DNA of 64,000 bases from Spizellomyces punctatus DAOM BR117 (GCF_000182565.1 NW_015971559.1:214331-278330); one strand, 5' to 3'; positions 10,499 through 22,232 are shown, counted from the stretch's first letter. The notes: generated by a model not told the origin, from the sequence alone. Numbers and translations: made by a program.

Positions 10499-11811
10499 GT
10501 CAAAACAGACTGAAAAAGATCAAACACCTGGAAATTGAAGTGCATCCGCTGAGGATCGAACCTGCGTCCTAATTGGCCTGCACGTCTCCCCAATTGCATA
10601 CGATAAACGACTCGATCCGCAAAGTCTTTCGTGTGATATGCCAAAGTACAAAACCGGAACAATGTTCGCTCCCATCATTGTTGTTGAATTGCATCAAGTC
10701 GAGCATTGCTACCTTCTTAGCACAGTACCTAACGTGTTCAAATGCTTGGCCTCCTACGTCTGCCCGATGCCTGCGTATGGGCATTATGCAAGCGCACAGC
10801 TCGCATGTACCCGGAAGGCACAGTCATGAGCAGCTTGCGCCACATCGGGCCATGCGAGTACCTCCCTGGTTACGGGCACCGAACTGGTAGAAATGTTTTT
10901 TCGTTTGCTGTGAGCATGGAGCTGGAGACAGGTTATGCAAACCAGCATTATGCCATGGCAAACCAATACTATCGTAATGCTAGTGCTAGACAGGACTTTA
11001 GGTTCTCGCGAGGATGATCCTGTAGCGAGACGCTCCACTGAGGTTCAGTTCGCAAGATCAGGAGGATAGCCCGCCTCCGAGTCCCACATGGTCTGTACTC
11101 GCAATTATTGACACGCGTAGAAACCATCACGTTCAGTTGAACTTGCAAAAAGGCATGGTGCCATTTCGGGCTCTCGCCAGTAAACGCCATGCGGGAAACC
11201 AATAAACAGAACTGGCAAACGGACAACAAAAAGGAGGAAGCACGCGCGCAACAAGAAGCAGCAATCAAGAAGAAAACAAAAAAAAACGTAGAATGATATA
11301 ATCCTCAGCCAATCAGACGGCATCCAATCCCCGCCATCTCATCGAAATCTCCAAATGGATGGGCGGCTGCAAACGCGGTCTGCACAAAATAATGTTTTTA
11401 TTTTTTGGTTTTCCATCATCGTCCACCCGCAACCCCCCCCCCCCCCCCCCCGGCGCGTTTTACACTGTTAGAGTGGTAACCTGTGAGGGCCTCATCACAT
11501 GCTTTTAGACTGTTAAACCTTAAAGCCTCCCCCCGTCCATGAAAAGATGGCTCAGAGTACCTTCCCAGTTACTGGCGTTGTACACCCCTTTTATTTTGCC
11601 TCGTATTCGTTTTCCACTTTGCATCCTAGAAAGAGCCTGGAATCGCTCCTTTTTTTTCTTTCTCTTGTTGATGACCTTGTTCTATGCTTTTGTTTTCTCG
11701 GCTTGTTGATAAATTCGTCCAGCCCTTCTGTCTCTCCCGTCCCCTCTTTCTCTATTCACCTTGCTTTGTTCGACTGCCTTTTGTTGCAAAGAGAGAGTTT
11801 AGCACTCTGTC
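10499..11811. other. Intergenic with a long poly-C run
   Basis: A spacer of 1.3 kb between the glycosylase and the OPT transporter. Frames near 10573-11020 lack motifs. A T-rich stretch just upstream of 11812 suits a promoter or 5' leader of the transporter. No tRNA could be folded from the TTCGAT sequence near 10555. Confidence 0.5.
11433..11451. repeat. 19-nt homopolymer C run
   Basis: An uninterrupted run of about 19 cytosines within intergenic DNA. The other strand would be a poly-G tract able to form G-quadruplexes. The length may be affected by sequencing error. Confidence 0.8.
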
Positions 11812-14523
11812 ATGGACAACATCGAAGCAGGCCCTAGGGATACCAGCATGGCAGCATTGCACCAGCGTTCGCGAAACTCGGTGGTAACCGCCGTAGATGA
11901 TGGCAAGCTACAGATTCTTGATGTGAATCCAGCGCAAGATACCTCCGGCTACGGTGGTCAACGTACCTCTGGGACTCCTGAACGTGGGCATTTTACATTG
12001 TAAGCATTGCGAGTGGCGTTTACCCGCAGAAATGTTTTGCTTACCTTTCTACTGTCTTGAATAGCCGAGCTTCCATTATTGGTTCACTCCTCGGATGCTT
12101 CGTAGCGGCTTCCAACTTTTACCTTGGCCTCAAAGCGGGGTGGACGTTCGGAGCCCAGCTCTTTTCGGCCATTTTCAGTTTTGGTATTCTCAAGACGTTG
12201 TCCCGCGTTTGGGGTCCTTTCTTTGGCCCTGAAGAGAATTGTACGGCCCAGACGGCAGCGTCTACCACGGGAGGGTTGTCTGTTGGGTTTATTACTGGTA
12301 TACCCGCGCTCTATCGGCTTGGTCTCATGTCCGAGGATGTGATGGACGATCTAGGCAAGTTGATCATGTGGACTATCGGTAAGTGGCCAGTTGTTATATA
12401 CCCTAGTTATGGCTGGTTCTAAGTATCGTACAGCCGCTGCCTTCTATGGTTTATTCTTTGCTGTGCCCCTCCGTAAGCACTTTGTTATCAACCACGACTT
12501 TCCCTTTCCGACGCCGCGTGCAACTGCTGTTACCATCTTGACGTTGCATGGCAGCGTCGGTAAGCAAAAGGAAGCAATCCAGACTGTCAAGGTCATGATC
12601 GCGACCTTTGGTAAGCTGATTATGAGATAGTTCAAGTGTTTTTACGCCCTTGTTAATATACATCTCTTTCACAAATAGCCGGCGCATTTGCGCAGACACT
12701 GTTGAGTTACTGGATCTACTTCCTTGACAAGATTCATGTGAGTATGGCATTTTTGGCTCTTGCCACAGAGAGAGGGACGGAGCATAATAGTAATCTTCTC
12801 CTTCAGCTTCTCTTCTGGATCGGTCGTGCAGCTGGCAACATTGGACTCCAGAATGCGGATATCGTCTGGGGATGGCATATCGTTCCCAATTTTGCCTTCT
12901 ATGGTGCCGGTTTGATCACACCCCCTGCGACGCTCTTGTCTTTCCTTGCCGGCTCTGTAATTGCCTTTGGCATTGGCGGCCCCGTGATGTTAAGTGATGG
13001 GTGAGTTGAACGAATCTGATATATCAAGAACAAAAGGAGAGGCCTGACGCATTCTTGCTTAAATATTATGTTATAGGTACCTATCGGCGGCTTTGGGATG
13101 GGGTAAAAAAGGGAACGGCTCAGCTCAATCTTGGTGGTTCTGGCCCGGTATTTCTCTTATGCTCTTCTCTGCCTTTACGGAGCTTGCGGTCAATTACAAG
13201 ACCATCATCAGCGGCACAAGGGAGGCCCTGGGCAAGCTAGTTTCGGTTGTATCCGAGAAAATAAACTCACGGCGTAAACCCGACAATATCCATTCAGAGC
13301 AGCAGCTGATGAAAGGCGAGCAAAGCGATGCGTCAGGGGCCTATGGCAAAGATCCCGTACCTCTCGCACATCAGGTCCCAACTTTGTGGTGGACTGGCGG
13401 GCTGTTGGTCTCCAGTTTCTGGACATGTATGTAGTTGCCACACATTTATTTCATTACCGCTTTGAGGAGACTAACCTACCGCATGCAAGGTTTCACCATG
13501 GCATACTTTTTCAAGATTCCCGTTTATCAATCCATTCTTTCGATTATCTTTGCCTTTTTCCTCGCGCTAATCGGAGTGCAGGCCGCTGCTGAGACCGACA
13601 TCAACCCAATTAGTACTTTGGCAAAGGTCGTTCAATTGGCGTTCTTCAAGTTTCCTGCCGACTCTTTACAAAGTCTGCAACGAAACAATATCCTGTCGGC
13701 GGCAGTAACGTCTGCCGCGGCGAATCAGGCCGCTGATATGGTTGGCGATCTCAAAGTGAGTTCAGAGAGTATCATGACAACTGGCATTCAAACAAGATGC
13801 TAATTTCGACCTTCAATTCAGACAGGACACATTGTTGGGGCATCTCCTCGTTCGCAATTCCTCGCGCAACTCATTGGCAGCGCAGTGGCGATTCCAGTCA
13901 ATCTACTGCTTTTCATTGTTTTTGCGAAAGCTTATCCCTGCATTGTCAAACCTATGGACACTTGTGATTTCGGGTAGGGTGCCCATGCGGCCTTTCAACT
14001 CTGCAATGCCAACCACTCATTGACTCTTTTGGGCAGGCTCTCGCCTGTTCTTGGCTGGGAAAACTTTACGAAACTGTTGACAACGAGTGCCAACCTGCCT
14101 ATGGCTTCCTGGGTTACCGCTCTTGTATGCGGCTTTGTCGCCATTCTGTTCACGATCATGAAACACCAGTACATTCCACAGAAGCATCATGACTCTCTTC
14201 CCAACCTGGGTGCTATTGGGTTGGGATTCATCGTTCCCCAGCCTTCCACACCTCTTGCAATGTGTATGGCCATGGTCGGTGGTATGATTTGGAAAAAGTT
14301 ATCTCCAAGCAGTGAACACAAGTTTAGAATGGCAGTTGCCAGCGGTGGCATTGCTGGTGTCGGCATTGCTGGTATGTCATCATCATGGCTGACTGCTAAA
14401 GATTTCTTGCTCATCCATCTCGTAGCCGTCCTTAGAGCCGTTCTCAAGCTATCGGACGTTCCGGATAAGGTTGTCGACTGGAACTGTCCTGTCAGTGTTG
14501 ACGGCGTTGTCAAATGCTTATAG
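11812..14523 (+). CDS. OPT-family oligopeptide/metal-chelate transporter
   Basis: Ten exons: 11812..11999, 12065..12378, 12434..12610, 12679..12737, 12807..13000, 13077..13426, 13490..13755, 13822..13973, 14037..14371 and 14426..14523 (710 aa). A soluble N-tail precedes the first membrane helices (RASIIGSLLGCFVAASNFYL, GLKAGWTFGAQLFSAIFSFG). Further marks are HDFPFPTPRATAV, WGWHIVPNFAFYGAGLITPP and VNYKTIISGTREALG. The C-terminal half has ADMVGDLKTGHIVGASPRSQ and GAIGLGFIVPQPSTPLAMC. The order is that of YSL-like OPT members, proton-coupled importers of small peptides or metal-chelates at the plasma or vacuolar membrane. The last intron (54 bp) is a multiple of three and lacks a stop, so its retention would insert 18 residues. 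The substrate is unknown. Confidence 0.9.
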
Positions 14524-15640
14524 TCAATGTAGTTTTGCCGAGTTTGCTGTAACATTTTTCTTGGATTTTTCGTTCCGTTCCATTGCTCGTCGTTGTAGGA
14601 ACGACATTACGCATGACAAAAGTAGAGGCCTCCACTTTCTGATCTGAGAAAACATGTCCAATGTGCTGCTTGTCCCTTTTGCAAAGTGGCAAGGACAAAG
14701 GCACAGCGGAGGAGACCAACTGTTGTGCAATGTCAAATGTGTATGGGGCTTGCCCACAGGCCCTGGAATTCACGAGCTCAATCTGTCAGCTGCTCTTACC
14801 GCTTCCCGCCGTTCACATGGGTCCGTAGTCAGCGCTCAATGCACAAGTAAGACCATAACCTTGCTATATACGCTACCCCCACCACGCCTATTCTTCATCG
14901 TTGTCCTCTTGTGCCTTCTGTCTGGAAACGCCTTCCCTCCACACGAACTCAACGGGTAAGCACATGTGACTGTGCCGCCACAATCTGATCTTTATTTGAA
15001 CCAGACGCTTTTGCACACATTGGGTGTTCCGATCACAACAGCCTTCCAACTTCAGCCGTCAAGGGAAACCCTAACTTTAAACCCTCATCGTTAGTTTAAA
15101 CCTAAAGTCCTAAAGTCCAACGACGGTTGTATTTTGTGTTTGGGGGCAGCTGAAGAAGAAGATCTTTCCAAAAATAAACACATTCAGACGAATGGAGAAA
15201 AATTGCGGGATGTTATTTTCTAGCCGCTGTTTGGATGACCTTTTAGGTGTTCAGCCGACCACCGCGGCAAATGGAGAGAGCAACGTGACTGCAAGATCCA
15301 AAAGCGGCCCAATTCGTCCTTGGCAAAACGCAGAAGTGAAATAATGTAAAAAAAAAAAGCTAAAAATAAACCAATGCATATGCCAAAAACCGTACATCAC
15401 CTAGTGTACGTCAAACATGAAATTTAGCCTCTAGTGCAATAGTTCATTTGCTTGCAAAGGTCGGTTCTTTCTCCCTCCCGAACGGCGCCTTGACATCGGA
15501 ACCCACAACATGGAATCTGTACACTTTATGCCACTGGTGAACACGGCTATTTAAAAAGCGACTGACTGTCCAGCTTGCCTTCCCTTCTTCTCTAATTGCA
15601 TCCAATCCCCAAATTGATACTTTCACCCACATTTTACAAC
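14524..15640. other. Intergenic; promoter of the FABP-like gene at right end
   Basis: Frames at about 14654-14959 have no recognisable motif. The last 100 bp carry a TATA-like element and a pyrimidine-rich leader just before the FABP-like start. Nothing else recognised. Confidence 0.5.
15547..15556 (+). promoter_or_regulatory. TATA-like element of the FABP-like gene
   Basis: CTATTTAAAAAG lies about 85-95 bp before the ATG at 15641, a sensible distance for a TATA element with a short leader. Confidence 0.4.
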
Positions 15641-16379
15641 ATGGCTGTTTCCATCAACGACTACGCGTACGTTTGGGTTGTGCTGTAGCAGCTGTTTGAT
15701 TAAATATTGAATCTTGAGTGTTCTTTTTTGCTTGCGCTTTGCAGTGGCTTCTGGACCTTGGACTCTTCTCGCACGTAGGCATACCCCCGCGATTGTTTTT
15801 AAAGCGTATTTAATTGATACTCATTTCTCTTCTCTCTCGTCACAGCGATGATTACCAAGATGTTCTCTCTGCCCAAGGCGTTTCTTGGGTCGTCCGCAAG
15901 GTCATCGCCAACATGACCATCACCTACGATATCACCGTCAGCAAAGACGAGAACGGAAACGACGTCATCACAGCTGTCAACCCCAAGGGAGCCAAGCAGG
16001 TTTGCATTCAAAATGTCTAGCAACACTCTTATAATTCTGATTCTAACCTTTACGACTGGGTTCTGACAGGTCTTTGTTCTCGATGGCGTGTCACGCCCAG
16101 ATGAAGACAGTACCTACGGCTCTGTTGCGCACTCTGCCACCAAAGATGCCAACGGACAAGTCAACTTGACTACCGTGTCTGAGAAGAATAAGTGGAAGGT
16201 ATGTTTCATTGTTTCTTTTGTGAATCAATTTTAAGGAATGGTACTAAGATCCTGTCACATTTTAGAACTCTGGAGTCTGGACGCTTGAGGAGAATGGCAC
16301 CGTCATGGTCCGAACGCTCTCATTCGAGTCGCCAAAACTCACCAAAACCTTCAAGATGACGTTCAAGAAGAAGCAATAA
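15641..16379 (+). CDS. Fatty-acid-binding-protein-like (calycin/lipocalin superfamily) protein
   Basis: Five exons: 15641..15666, 15745..15774, 15846..15999, 16070..16198 and 16266..16379, giving 150 aa with no signal peptide. The start MAVSINDYAGFWTLDSSRTD carries the G-x-W calycin signature. It is followed by DDYQDVLSAQGVSWVVRKVI, a helix pair like that of cytosolic FABPs (D.YLKALGV..). Alternating strands follow: MTITYDITVSKDENGNDVIT, KQVFVLDGVSRPDED, GVWTLEENGTVMVRTLSFES, and a basic end TKTFKMTFKKKQ. The length and the helix-turn-helix after strand A fit intracellular FABPs, which carry fatty acids or other hydrophobic ligands in the cytosol. The exons are tiny and split the N-terminus, so no long frame is visible. 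The ligand cannot be told. Confidence 0.75.
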
Positions 16380-16735
16380 ATGTTATATACCCGTTCGGAC
16401 GGAAGAGTTTGTTAATTATTTCAAGTAGACTTGTGGACAAGTGCTGTCCAGAAAGTTTGTTGCGAGGATATTTTACTCTGTTACTAGTGTCATGAAAACA
16501 ATAAAGCATGTGTTGTGATCGTCAGCTGTTTCCTGCAAAATATCTGCATGAAGCGACAGTTGCGGCCACAGTTGGAATTGAAACTTGCACGTCAGTCACG
16601 CGAGTGGCTATGCCGTCATTTGTCCATATTGGGAAGAATGACATGACGTCAGTTCCGCTGTCAGCATATCTTTATATTCTCGCCCTGGTCTTTCACCAGC
16701 TCTTGTCGTATTGCAACCCACCAACACTAAACTCG

Positions 16736-17641
16736 ATGACAGATTCAAATACCGCTTCTGGGACACCCACTGGGACACCCACCGACGTACCACGTCCTCC
16801 CAACGATCCCTCACCTCCCGTTCGCACAAAAACCTACTTTAACCACCTCCTAACAGTCGCCAACAAGCTCGCCCCTTACCCCGTCCATAAATGCCATTTA
16901 CACAACGTCCAACACTTTTTCGCATCCCCCCATCCAGACCCAGAGTCTACCCCAAAACATGTTCGAGAGAACCCTTTTGACCGTATCGTATATTGCATAA
17001 ACCCCAGTGCAAAAAAAGCTCAAGAACGTGCCCGACTTCGGACTGTATTGGGCGCTTCCCTTTTAACACAAAAGTATAATGACAAGCCCGCCAATATTCG
17101 TATGCTGTTTTCAAAAACACCGCAAGGTGCAGCAGCACGAGCGACGACTCGGGCGATACATCGGAAAATGTACGGAAAAGGCTTCTTTGGATTCTTAAAG
17201 AAAAAGGAAAAGACATGGATTGAATCTGGCGATCAGTTTGTGAGCCTTATCGAGAAATTTGGAGGTGGGATAATGGATCGAGAGCCCAACACCACTGACA
17301 AGGAGAAAAACAAAAACTATGCGCCGCGGTCAGGTCCGGAATATACGTACACCCTCCTTCAAGATGGAACACTGCACTTTTCGCGAGCAGAGTCCCCCCT
17401 TTTGGATGTCGCATCAAAGCACTGCATTCATTCGTCTGTAGCAGAGGAGGTGGTGTATTCTGGAACGTTTAGATTAGAAGATCATGATGGGGAGAAGGTG
17501 CTGGTGATGGATAATGATTCCGGAACCTACGCACCGAGAACAGACCGAGGCGAGCTACAGCGATTAGAAGGACTTTTGCAATGGAATTTTAAAGGATTAA
17601 AAGTTGAAGCCAGAAAGTTTGTACCGCCAGGATTAGAATAG
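16736..17641 (+). CDS. Conserved protein of unknown function with C-terminal SGTF..NDSGTYAP motif
   Basis: A single open frame of 301 aa from the Met at 16736 (MTDSNTASGTPTGTPTD). The frame stays open upstream to an alternative Met at 16508, but a TATATT-like element near 16673 favours the shorter form. A Pro/Thr-rich N-tail is followed by a helical basic domain (NPFDRIVYCINPSAKKAQ; ARATTRAIHRKMYGKGFFGF). The C-terminal beta-rich domain has GPEYTYTLLQDGTLHFSRAE, then SVAEEVVYSGTFRLEDHDGE and VLVMDNDSGTYAPRTDRGEL. I recall this last motif from uncharacterised proteins of fungi and oomycetes, but no function is known to me. The 356-bp spacer before it (16380-16735) holds the FABP-like 3' end and the promoter. 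Confidence 0.75.
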   Translation: MTDSNTASGTPTGTPTDVPRPPNDPSPPVRTKTYFNHLLTVANKLAPYPVHKCHLHNVQHFFASPHPDPESTPKHVRENPFDRIVYCINPSAKKAQERARLRTVLGASLLTQKYNDKPANIRMLFSKTPQGAAARATTRAIHRKMYGKGFFGFLKKKEKTWIESGDQFVSLIEKFGGGIMDREPNTTDKEKNKNYAPRSGPEYTYTLLQDGTLHFSRAESPLLDVASKHCIHSSVAEEVVYSGTFRLEDHDGEKVLVMDNDSGTYAPRTDRGELQRLEGLLQWNFKGLKVEARKFVPPGLE

Positions 17642-17696
17642 ACAAACATGAAATATGATATAATGCTACAAACTACTCTCTTTACACAGCAAGATT

Positions 17697-20600
17697 TTAC
17701 GACGTGGAATGCTCGGTACTACCCGCAGCAGCTATACTTGGACTACCGCCTTGGCTTCCTACCTGTTGCGATTGGGAATGAGAGTGAGGCGCAGAAGGAT
17801 AGGAGGAATGAGGGTTTAAACTTGCTCCTGCACCACTTAAAATGTCAAACCCTCTTGGTCCTAAAAATCCTGGGGAGCTGCCGTGCGGATAGGATTGCAC
17901 ACGATGTTGTGGTAAATGGTGGGGCTGCCGCATAAAATCATCAGCGGGATTCCGTGCGAGGACACTACCCGGAGTGGCACCAGCAGCAGCAGCAAGACCT
18001 GCTAGCGGATCATGTCTGTACCCTCTGTCAGCTAATCCCGGCATATGATGGAGCTGATGATGGGCTCCATTCGCATTCAAGTCTCGCTGCCCATGATTCG
18101 CCGCTTGCTGGGATGCCAGCATGAGAAGATCAAATCCACTGTTGCGCTGTGCTTGCTGATTGGGTTCAGATATTGGGCGTGGGAGCGGCAAATGTGTTCC
18201 CGGATAAGGAAGATGCGCTGCGTACGGTACGGTTGAAGACTCATGGTGAGAAAGATGCCTAATAGGATCCAGCGGAAGGTTCGGGTACGCCCCAAGTGCG
18301 GCCTGTGGAGCATGTGACGTATGGGCACGTTCGCCTGCTACATGCTGCCGTTGGTAGTCGCTTGGGTGCATTATATGGGCTGCCCGTTGTGGTCCAGATG
18401 AAACCATGTTCAAAAATGGAGGGGTGTTGGTCGAAATCGGGGCCGATGGGGCGGCGTGTCCTGCAAAGGACTGGCCTCTACCATCTGCATGCATTGTTTG
18501 CTCAGTAGTGCGGCTCGTCTGGGGAACTCCCTCACCCCCGAGTTCATCCCCTTCGGCCCGCCCTTCCTCATCCTCGCCATCACCAACACTCTCATCACCC
18601 TCTCCCTTGAAATCAGTCCTTCTTCTGCGCCTCTTTCGGCCGTCTTCAGGGGGAACCCACTCTTCGTTCACTTTGTAAACACCATTTCCTTCTTTAATCA
18701 GCCGTCCTCGATCCACCGCCTTCTTGAGCGCTTGGGAGGCAGACGGGCGGAAATGCTCAGGGAGTTCAGGAATATTTTCTTGCATCCAATGGAAGATAAT
18801 TCGTGGTTTGGACCCGTGAGGATCTTTTAGTTCGCTGATGGCCAATGCAATCATATCTTCATAGCTTCCTAACGAACTGGACATTCGGCTTCTTTGCCTG
18901 CCTCCCACCGTTCCGGGAGTGGATACGCCGCCGAGTGTGGTAAATGAAGGGAACTCTGCTAAACTCGAACCTGGCGTATCGTCTACCTCGCCACTGACGC
19001 GACGTGAGCTGGCTGCGGAATAATCATTGCCCTCTTGTTGCTGCACAACGACAATCGGGGCGGGAATTGTCCGTGGGCGTGCTGAGAACGCCAACAAATC
19101 ACGTGCCTCCAAAAGCGTTGGTCGAGGCGTAACAAGATCGGCAATCTCAGAGTGTCGAACTGCAGCTTGGAATAGGGTGACCGCAAGCGTTTCATGCGGA
19201 TGTTTCATCAGATAATGGTGCATCTACCATTTTAATTCATGTTGAGGGCGACTTTTAGCAAGAAATAATCAAATACCATGCTTACCTCGCTAAATCGGGT
19301 GTGACAAGAAGTGCACATCTTGCCGAGTAACACCTTCTGAACATCTTCCGGAACCTGTGGTGGGCATGGTCGTCGTGGATCAGCAGCAGCACCAAACCCG
19401 TTTGTGTCTTGACGAAAAGGCCCTCCTCTGTCGGTGCTCTGTGAGACATCCGTTTCTTCGATGGGTGGCGGATGACCTGCTTCCGGGTCTTCTCTTCCCA
19501 TATCATGTTTCATCTCATTCTTCAACTCATTAACGTCGGCTACTGCGCTTCTTCGGTCCATGACTTTGGAGCAAACCAAACATCTATCTTCTTCATCTTG
19601 CACCGAAGCCATGATTAACCCTGGTCCATGTAAATGCGGAGCATCAACTGCTTTTCTTGGCTTACTGGGCCGTCCGACGCGTCGCTTAGTCTCGAGAGTA
19701 GGCATAAGAGGTTGCCCATTTGCCAATGTCATATTGCCGAACGGAATAGGTTCTGAAGCAATCTTGATGGCTTTTTCAGTTCCTTCGCAACTATGACAAA
19801 ACCAATGCGCCGAGACATCTTCCGCCATCGTGTCCGGAACCGCAGGAGAATGGCAAAGTTGGTGATACGGGGTATCACATGCATCGCAGAGAACAATGCG
19901 GTTATGGAATGGTGAATCCCCCCCTGCACATATACTACAAAAGATGCCTCCTTCTGGCACAATCGACGTGATGGGGACCATTTCCATTGGTGAACCGAGT
20001 GGAGGCGTTGGGGTGGCAGAAGGAGGAATGCTGTAAGCCCCGCGTCCGCGACCTCGACCTCGGCCCCTCCCACGGGGTCTACCCCTTCCACGTCCACGCA
20101 CCACCACTCCATTCTCGTCCGGCATCTGCGCGGCTGTGCGTCTTGGTTTGTCTGACGCAGCATTTTGTTCAGCATATATAAGAGCACCCAGATCAGCAAT
20201 AGTAACCTACATATTGTCGGTTTCATATTCGCCTCAAATATTCTTGGTCTAACCACTTTCCTTCCACTTCGCGATATTCCTACAACAGGATCACTGTTTT
20301 CCTCTTCAGAAAATGACTCGTCGTCGTCTGATTCAGATTTTCGACGCCGTTTGACAACTTTTCCGGAACCTGGAGATGGTATACTGATGCGCTCAGGCTC
20401 CTCTTCGTACTGGTTATCCGAGTCATGATCGCTTGGCTCATAGTCGTCAGAAATCTACGGGCAAACATATTGTCATGACCGATGGCAGCAATGATATTTG
20501 GGCTGGCGATGTACCTCTTCGCCTGCCTCACTCCCATTCTCAGCTATCGATCGCTTCCTTTTGGATCTAGAACCTTTACAGATTTTGGGTGTCAGAAAAT

Positions 20601-21055
20601 ATTGAAATACTGTAAGGATGGAGGAGCGTAATGCACGGAAGGTACCTTCTGTTCCTCCAGGCGACGTGGCCCGTGACACATCAGCCGACGAAGTTGTTAA
20701 GGAATCCCCTGCCAGAGGTCCCAAGCGTGATTGCTGTCGCTGAGGTGACGTTGGATCGTCCTCCATCTCAAAATCGCCATCATCCTCGTCATTCTATTAG
20801 ATTACTTCAGATCACATTCCCGGGAAATAAACAGCGTTTGGTGCCTACCCATTGGTCTCCGCTGCCATTTTCTCGTCTCTCATTAGTCTTTCCCCTCGAA
20901 TCCTGCTGTGGTAAGAGGGCTGCGAGACGCTGTTGTGGTGTAGGCCCAGGTGCCATATCTTCAACATCAGAGATTTCTTGCATTTCCGTCTGGTGTGATG
21001 TCTCATGTTCTCCCAGGAATGTCCCAGGATTGTATGGTTGCTGTATTGACTCCAT
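17697..21055 (-). CDS. Nuclear protein with PHD finger and linker-histone (H15) winged-helix domain
   Basis: Six exons: 21055..20849, 20793..20646, 20573..20515, 20454..20211, 20133..19286 and 19223..17697 (1010 aa). Acidic N-terminal exons (ISDVEDMAPGPTPQ; DDYEPSDHDSDNQYEEEPE) and KRRRKSESDDDES suggest a nuclear scaffold. A Gly-Arg tract (RGRGRGRPRGRGRGRGRGRG) precedes a PHD finger: FCSICAGGDSPFHNRIVLCD, ACDTPYHQLCHSP, HWFCHSCEG. An AT-hook-like KRRVGRPSKPRK follows, then a second Cys cluster (RCLVCSKVMDRR, later KMCTSCHTRFSE). Exon 6 holds the H15 domain: SYEDMIALAISELKDPHGSK, ..FRPSASQALKKAVDRGRLIK, then KRRRRR. The tail is long and His/Ala/Pro-rich. PHD fingers read histone tails and H15 folds bind linker DNA. 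A chromatin-binding role is inferred. It is divergent from NTF2. Confidence 0.85.
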
Positions 21056-21599
21056 CCCGAAATATCGTCTTACGGGCTGGATTTCAGAGCATCAACACCT
21101 TGATGATCGGTTCGAGTGATCTTGCGAATACAAATATGCAGGCTTGAATTCAATCGTCACAATACGGAACACCCTTTGAATTTCCGGTGTCGTCAAATCA
21201 CCCAAATATCCCCTAACACATAAGAAATAGACGTTTAAAACAAGACAGGAATGGTGACCTCGTCGTCCGCCCGATCGAAAAAAAAAGGTGAGATGGCCTA
21301 AAGCTTGTTGGTCAATAGTTCAACTATAACTGCGAAAGGGGTCTCAAAAGGTTTAGCAGCCTTTGATGGCACAGCATGGGCTGTGCCACTCTTCACGTGC
21401 CATTGTCCGAAAGTCAATCTGCACGCCGAAAAGCCAGGAAAACGAACGGCCCGTCGAGGAATCCATCTTGCGCCTATCGTTAACCTTTGCACGTAAGTCT
21501 CTCCATGCCAGTTTACACCATTTGCAGTCGTTGTTGTGTGCTAATATTGTGTTCTAACGTATCTTAAATGTGCAGAACAGTACATATAACTCAGCAGAA
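21056..21599. other. Bidirectional spacer between PHD/H15 gene and NTF2; possible 5' UTR intron
   Basis: It serves both divergent genes. A GTAAGT at 21493 and a TGCAG ending at 21575 bracket an 83-bp segment just before the NTF2 ATG, so NTF2 may have a leader intron. A poly-A run of nine lies near 21280. Confidence 0.4.
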
Positions 21600-22232
21600 A
21601 TGGCAGACCCAAACGTTGTGGCAAGACAGTTTGTTGATTACTACTACCAGACCTTTGACACAAACCGAGGGAATTTGACTGGTCTTTACGTGAGTGCCAT
21701 ATTGTCATTGTTTTCTAGGATATGTCGCTTATTGCAATGACAACCGTGTAGAGAGATATGTCCATGTTGACATTTGAGGGCCAACAATTCGCAGGAGCCA
21801 AGAACATTGTTGAGAAGCTTACCGTACGTAGGGGACATGGGAGCGGCTACGAAAGTTGATCCACTTTTAATGATTGCTTTTGATCATTAATAGGGCCTTC
21901 CATTCCAACGCGTCGTCCACAAAGTCTCGACTTGTGACGCACAACCTGGAGGTCCCCAACAAAGCATCTTGGTGACTGTCACTGGACAATTGCTTGTGAG
22001 TGTGTCCCCTAGTTTCTACTAATATTTCAACCAATTTCTAATTTTGATATCTCTAGATTGATGAGGAAACACAGCCACAGTTCTTTTCTCAAACATTCCA
22101 CTTGTACCCTGAAGGGAACAGCTTCTTTGTGTACAACGGTATGTTGAACCGCATTCTAATTTATCGATACGAGAATGGTCTTCTAATGTGTCTTTGGCTG
22201 CAGATGTGTTCCGTCTCGTCTTGGGAATGTAA
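21600..22232 (+). CDS. NTF2: Nuclear transport factor 2
   Basis: Five exons: 21600..21689, 21752..21823, 21894..21995, 22057..22138 and 22204..22232, giving 124 aa, the exact family size. The spliced protein begins MADPNVVARQFVDYYYQTFD and continues with LYRDMSMLTFEGQQFAGAKN, IVEKLTGLPFQRVVHKVSTC, DAQPGG, ILVTVTGQLLIDEETQPQFF and SQTFHLYPEGNSFFVYNDVF, closing RLVLGM. All landmarks of NTF2 are present, including the Asp-rich pocket rim and the final F-R segment. NTF2 imports RanGDP through nuclear pores. No exon exceeds 34 codons, so the gene is invisible as a long open frame. Confidence 0.95.

Noticed and set aside
10540-10630. tRNA-like TTCGATCC box on the minus strand
   Set aside because: The flanking bases form only two T-stem pairs and no matching 5' acceptor (GCATCCG) is found within 100 nt, so no cloverleaf folds.
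18045-20428. Several plus-strand frames opposite the PHD/H15 gene
   Set aside because: They are antisense shadows of its long exons; no motifs of their own.
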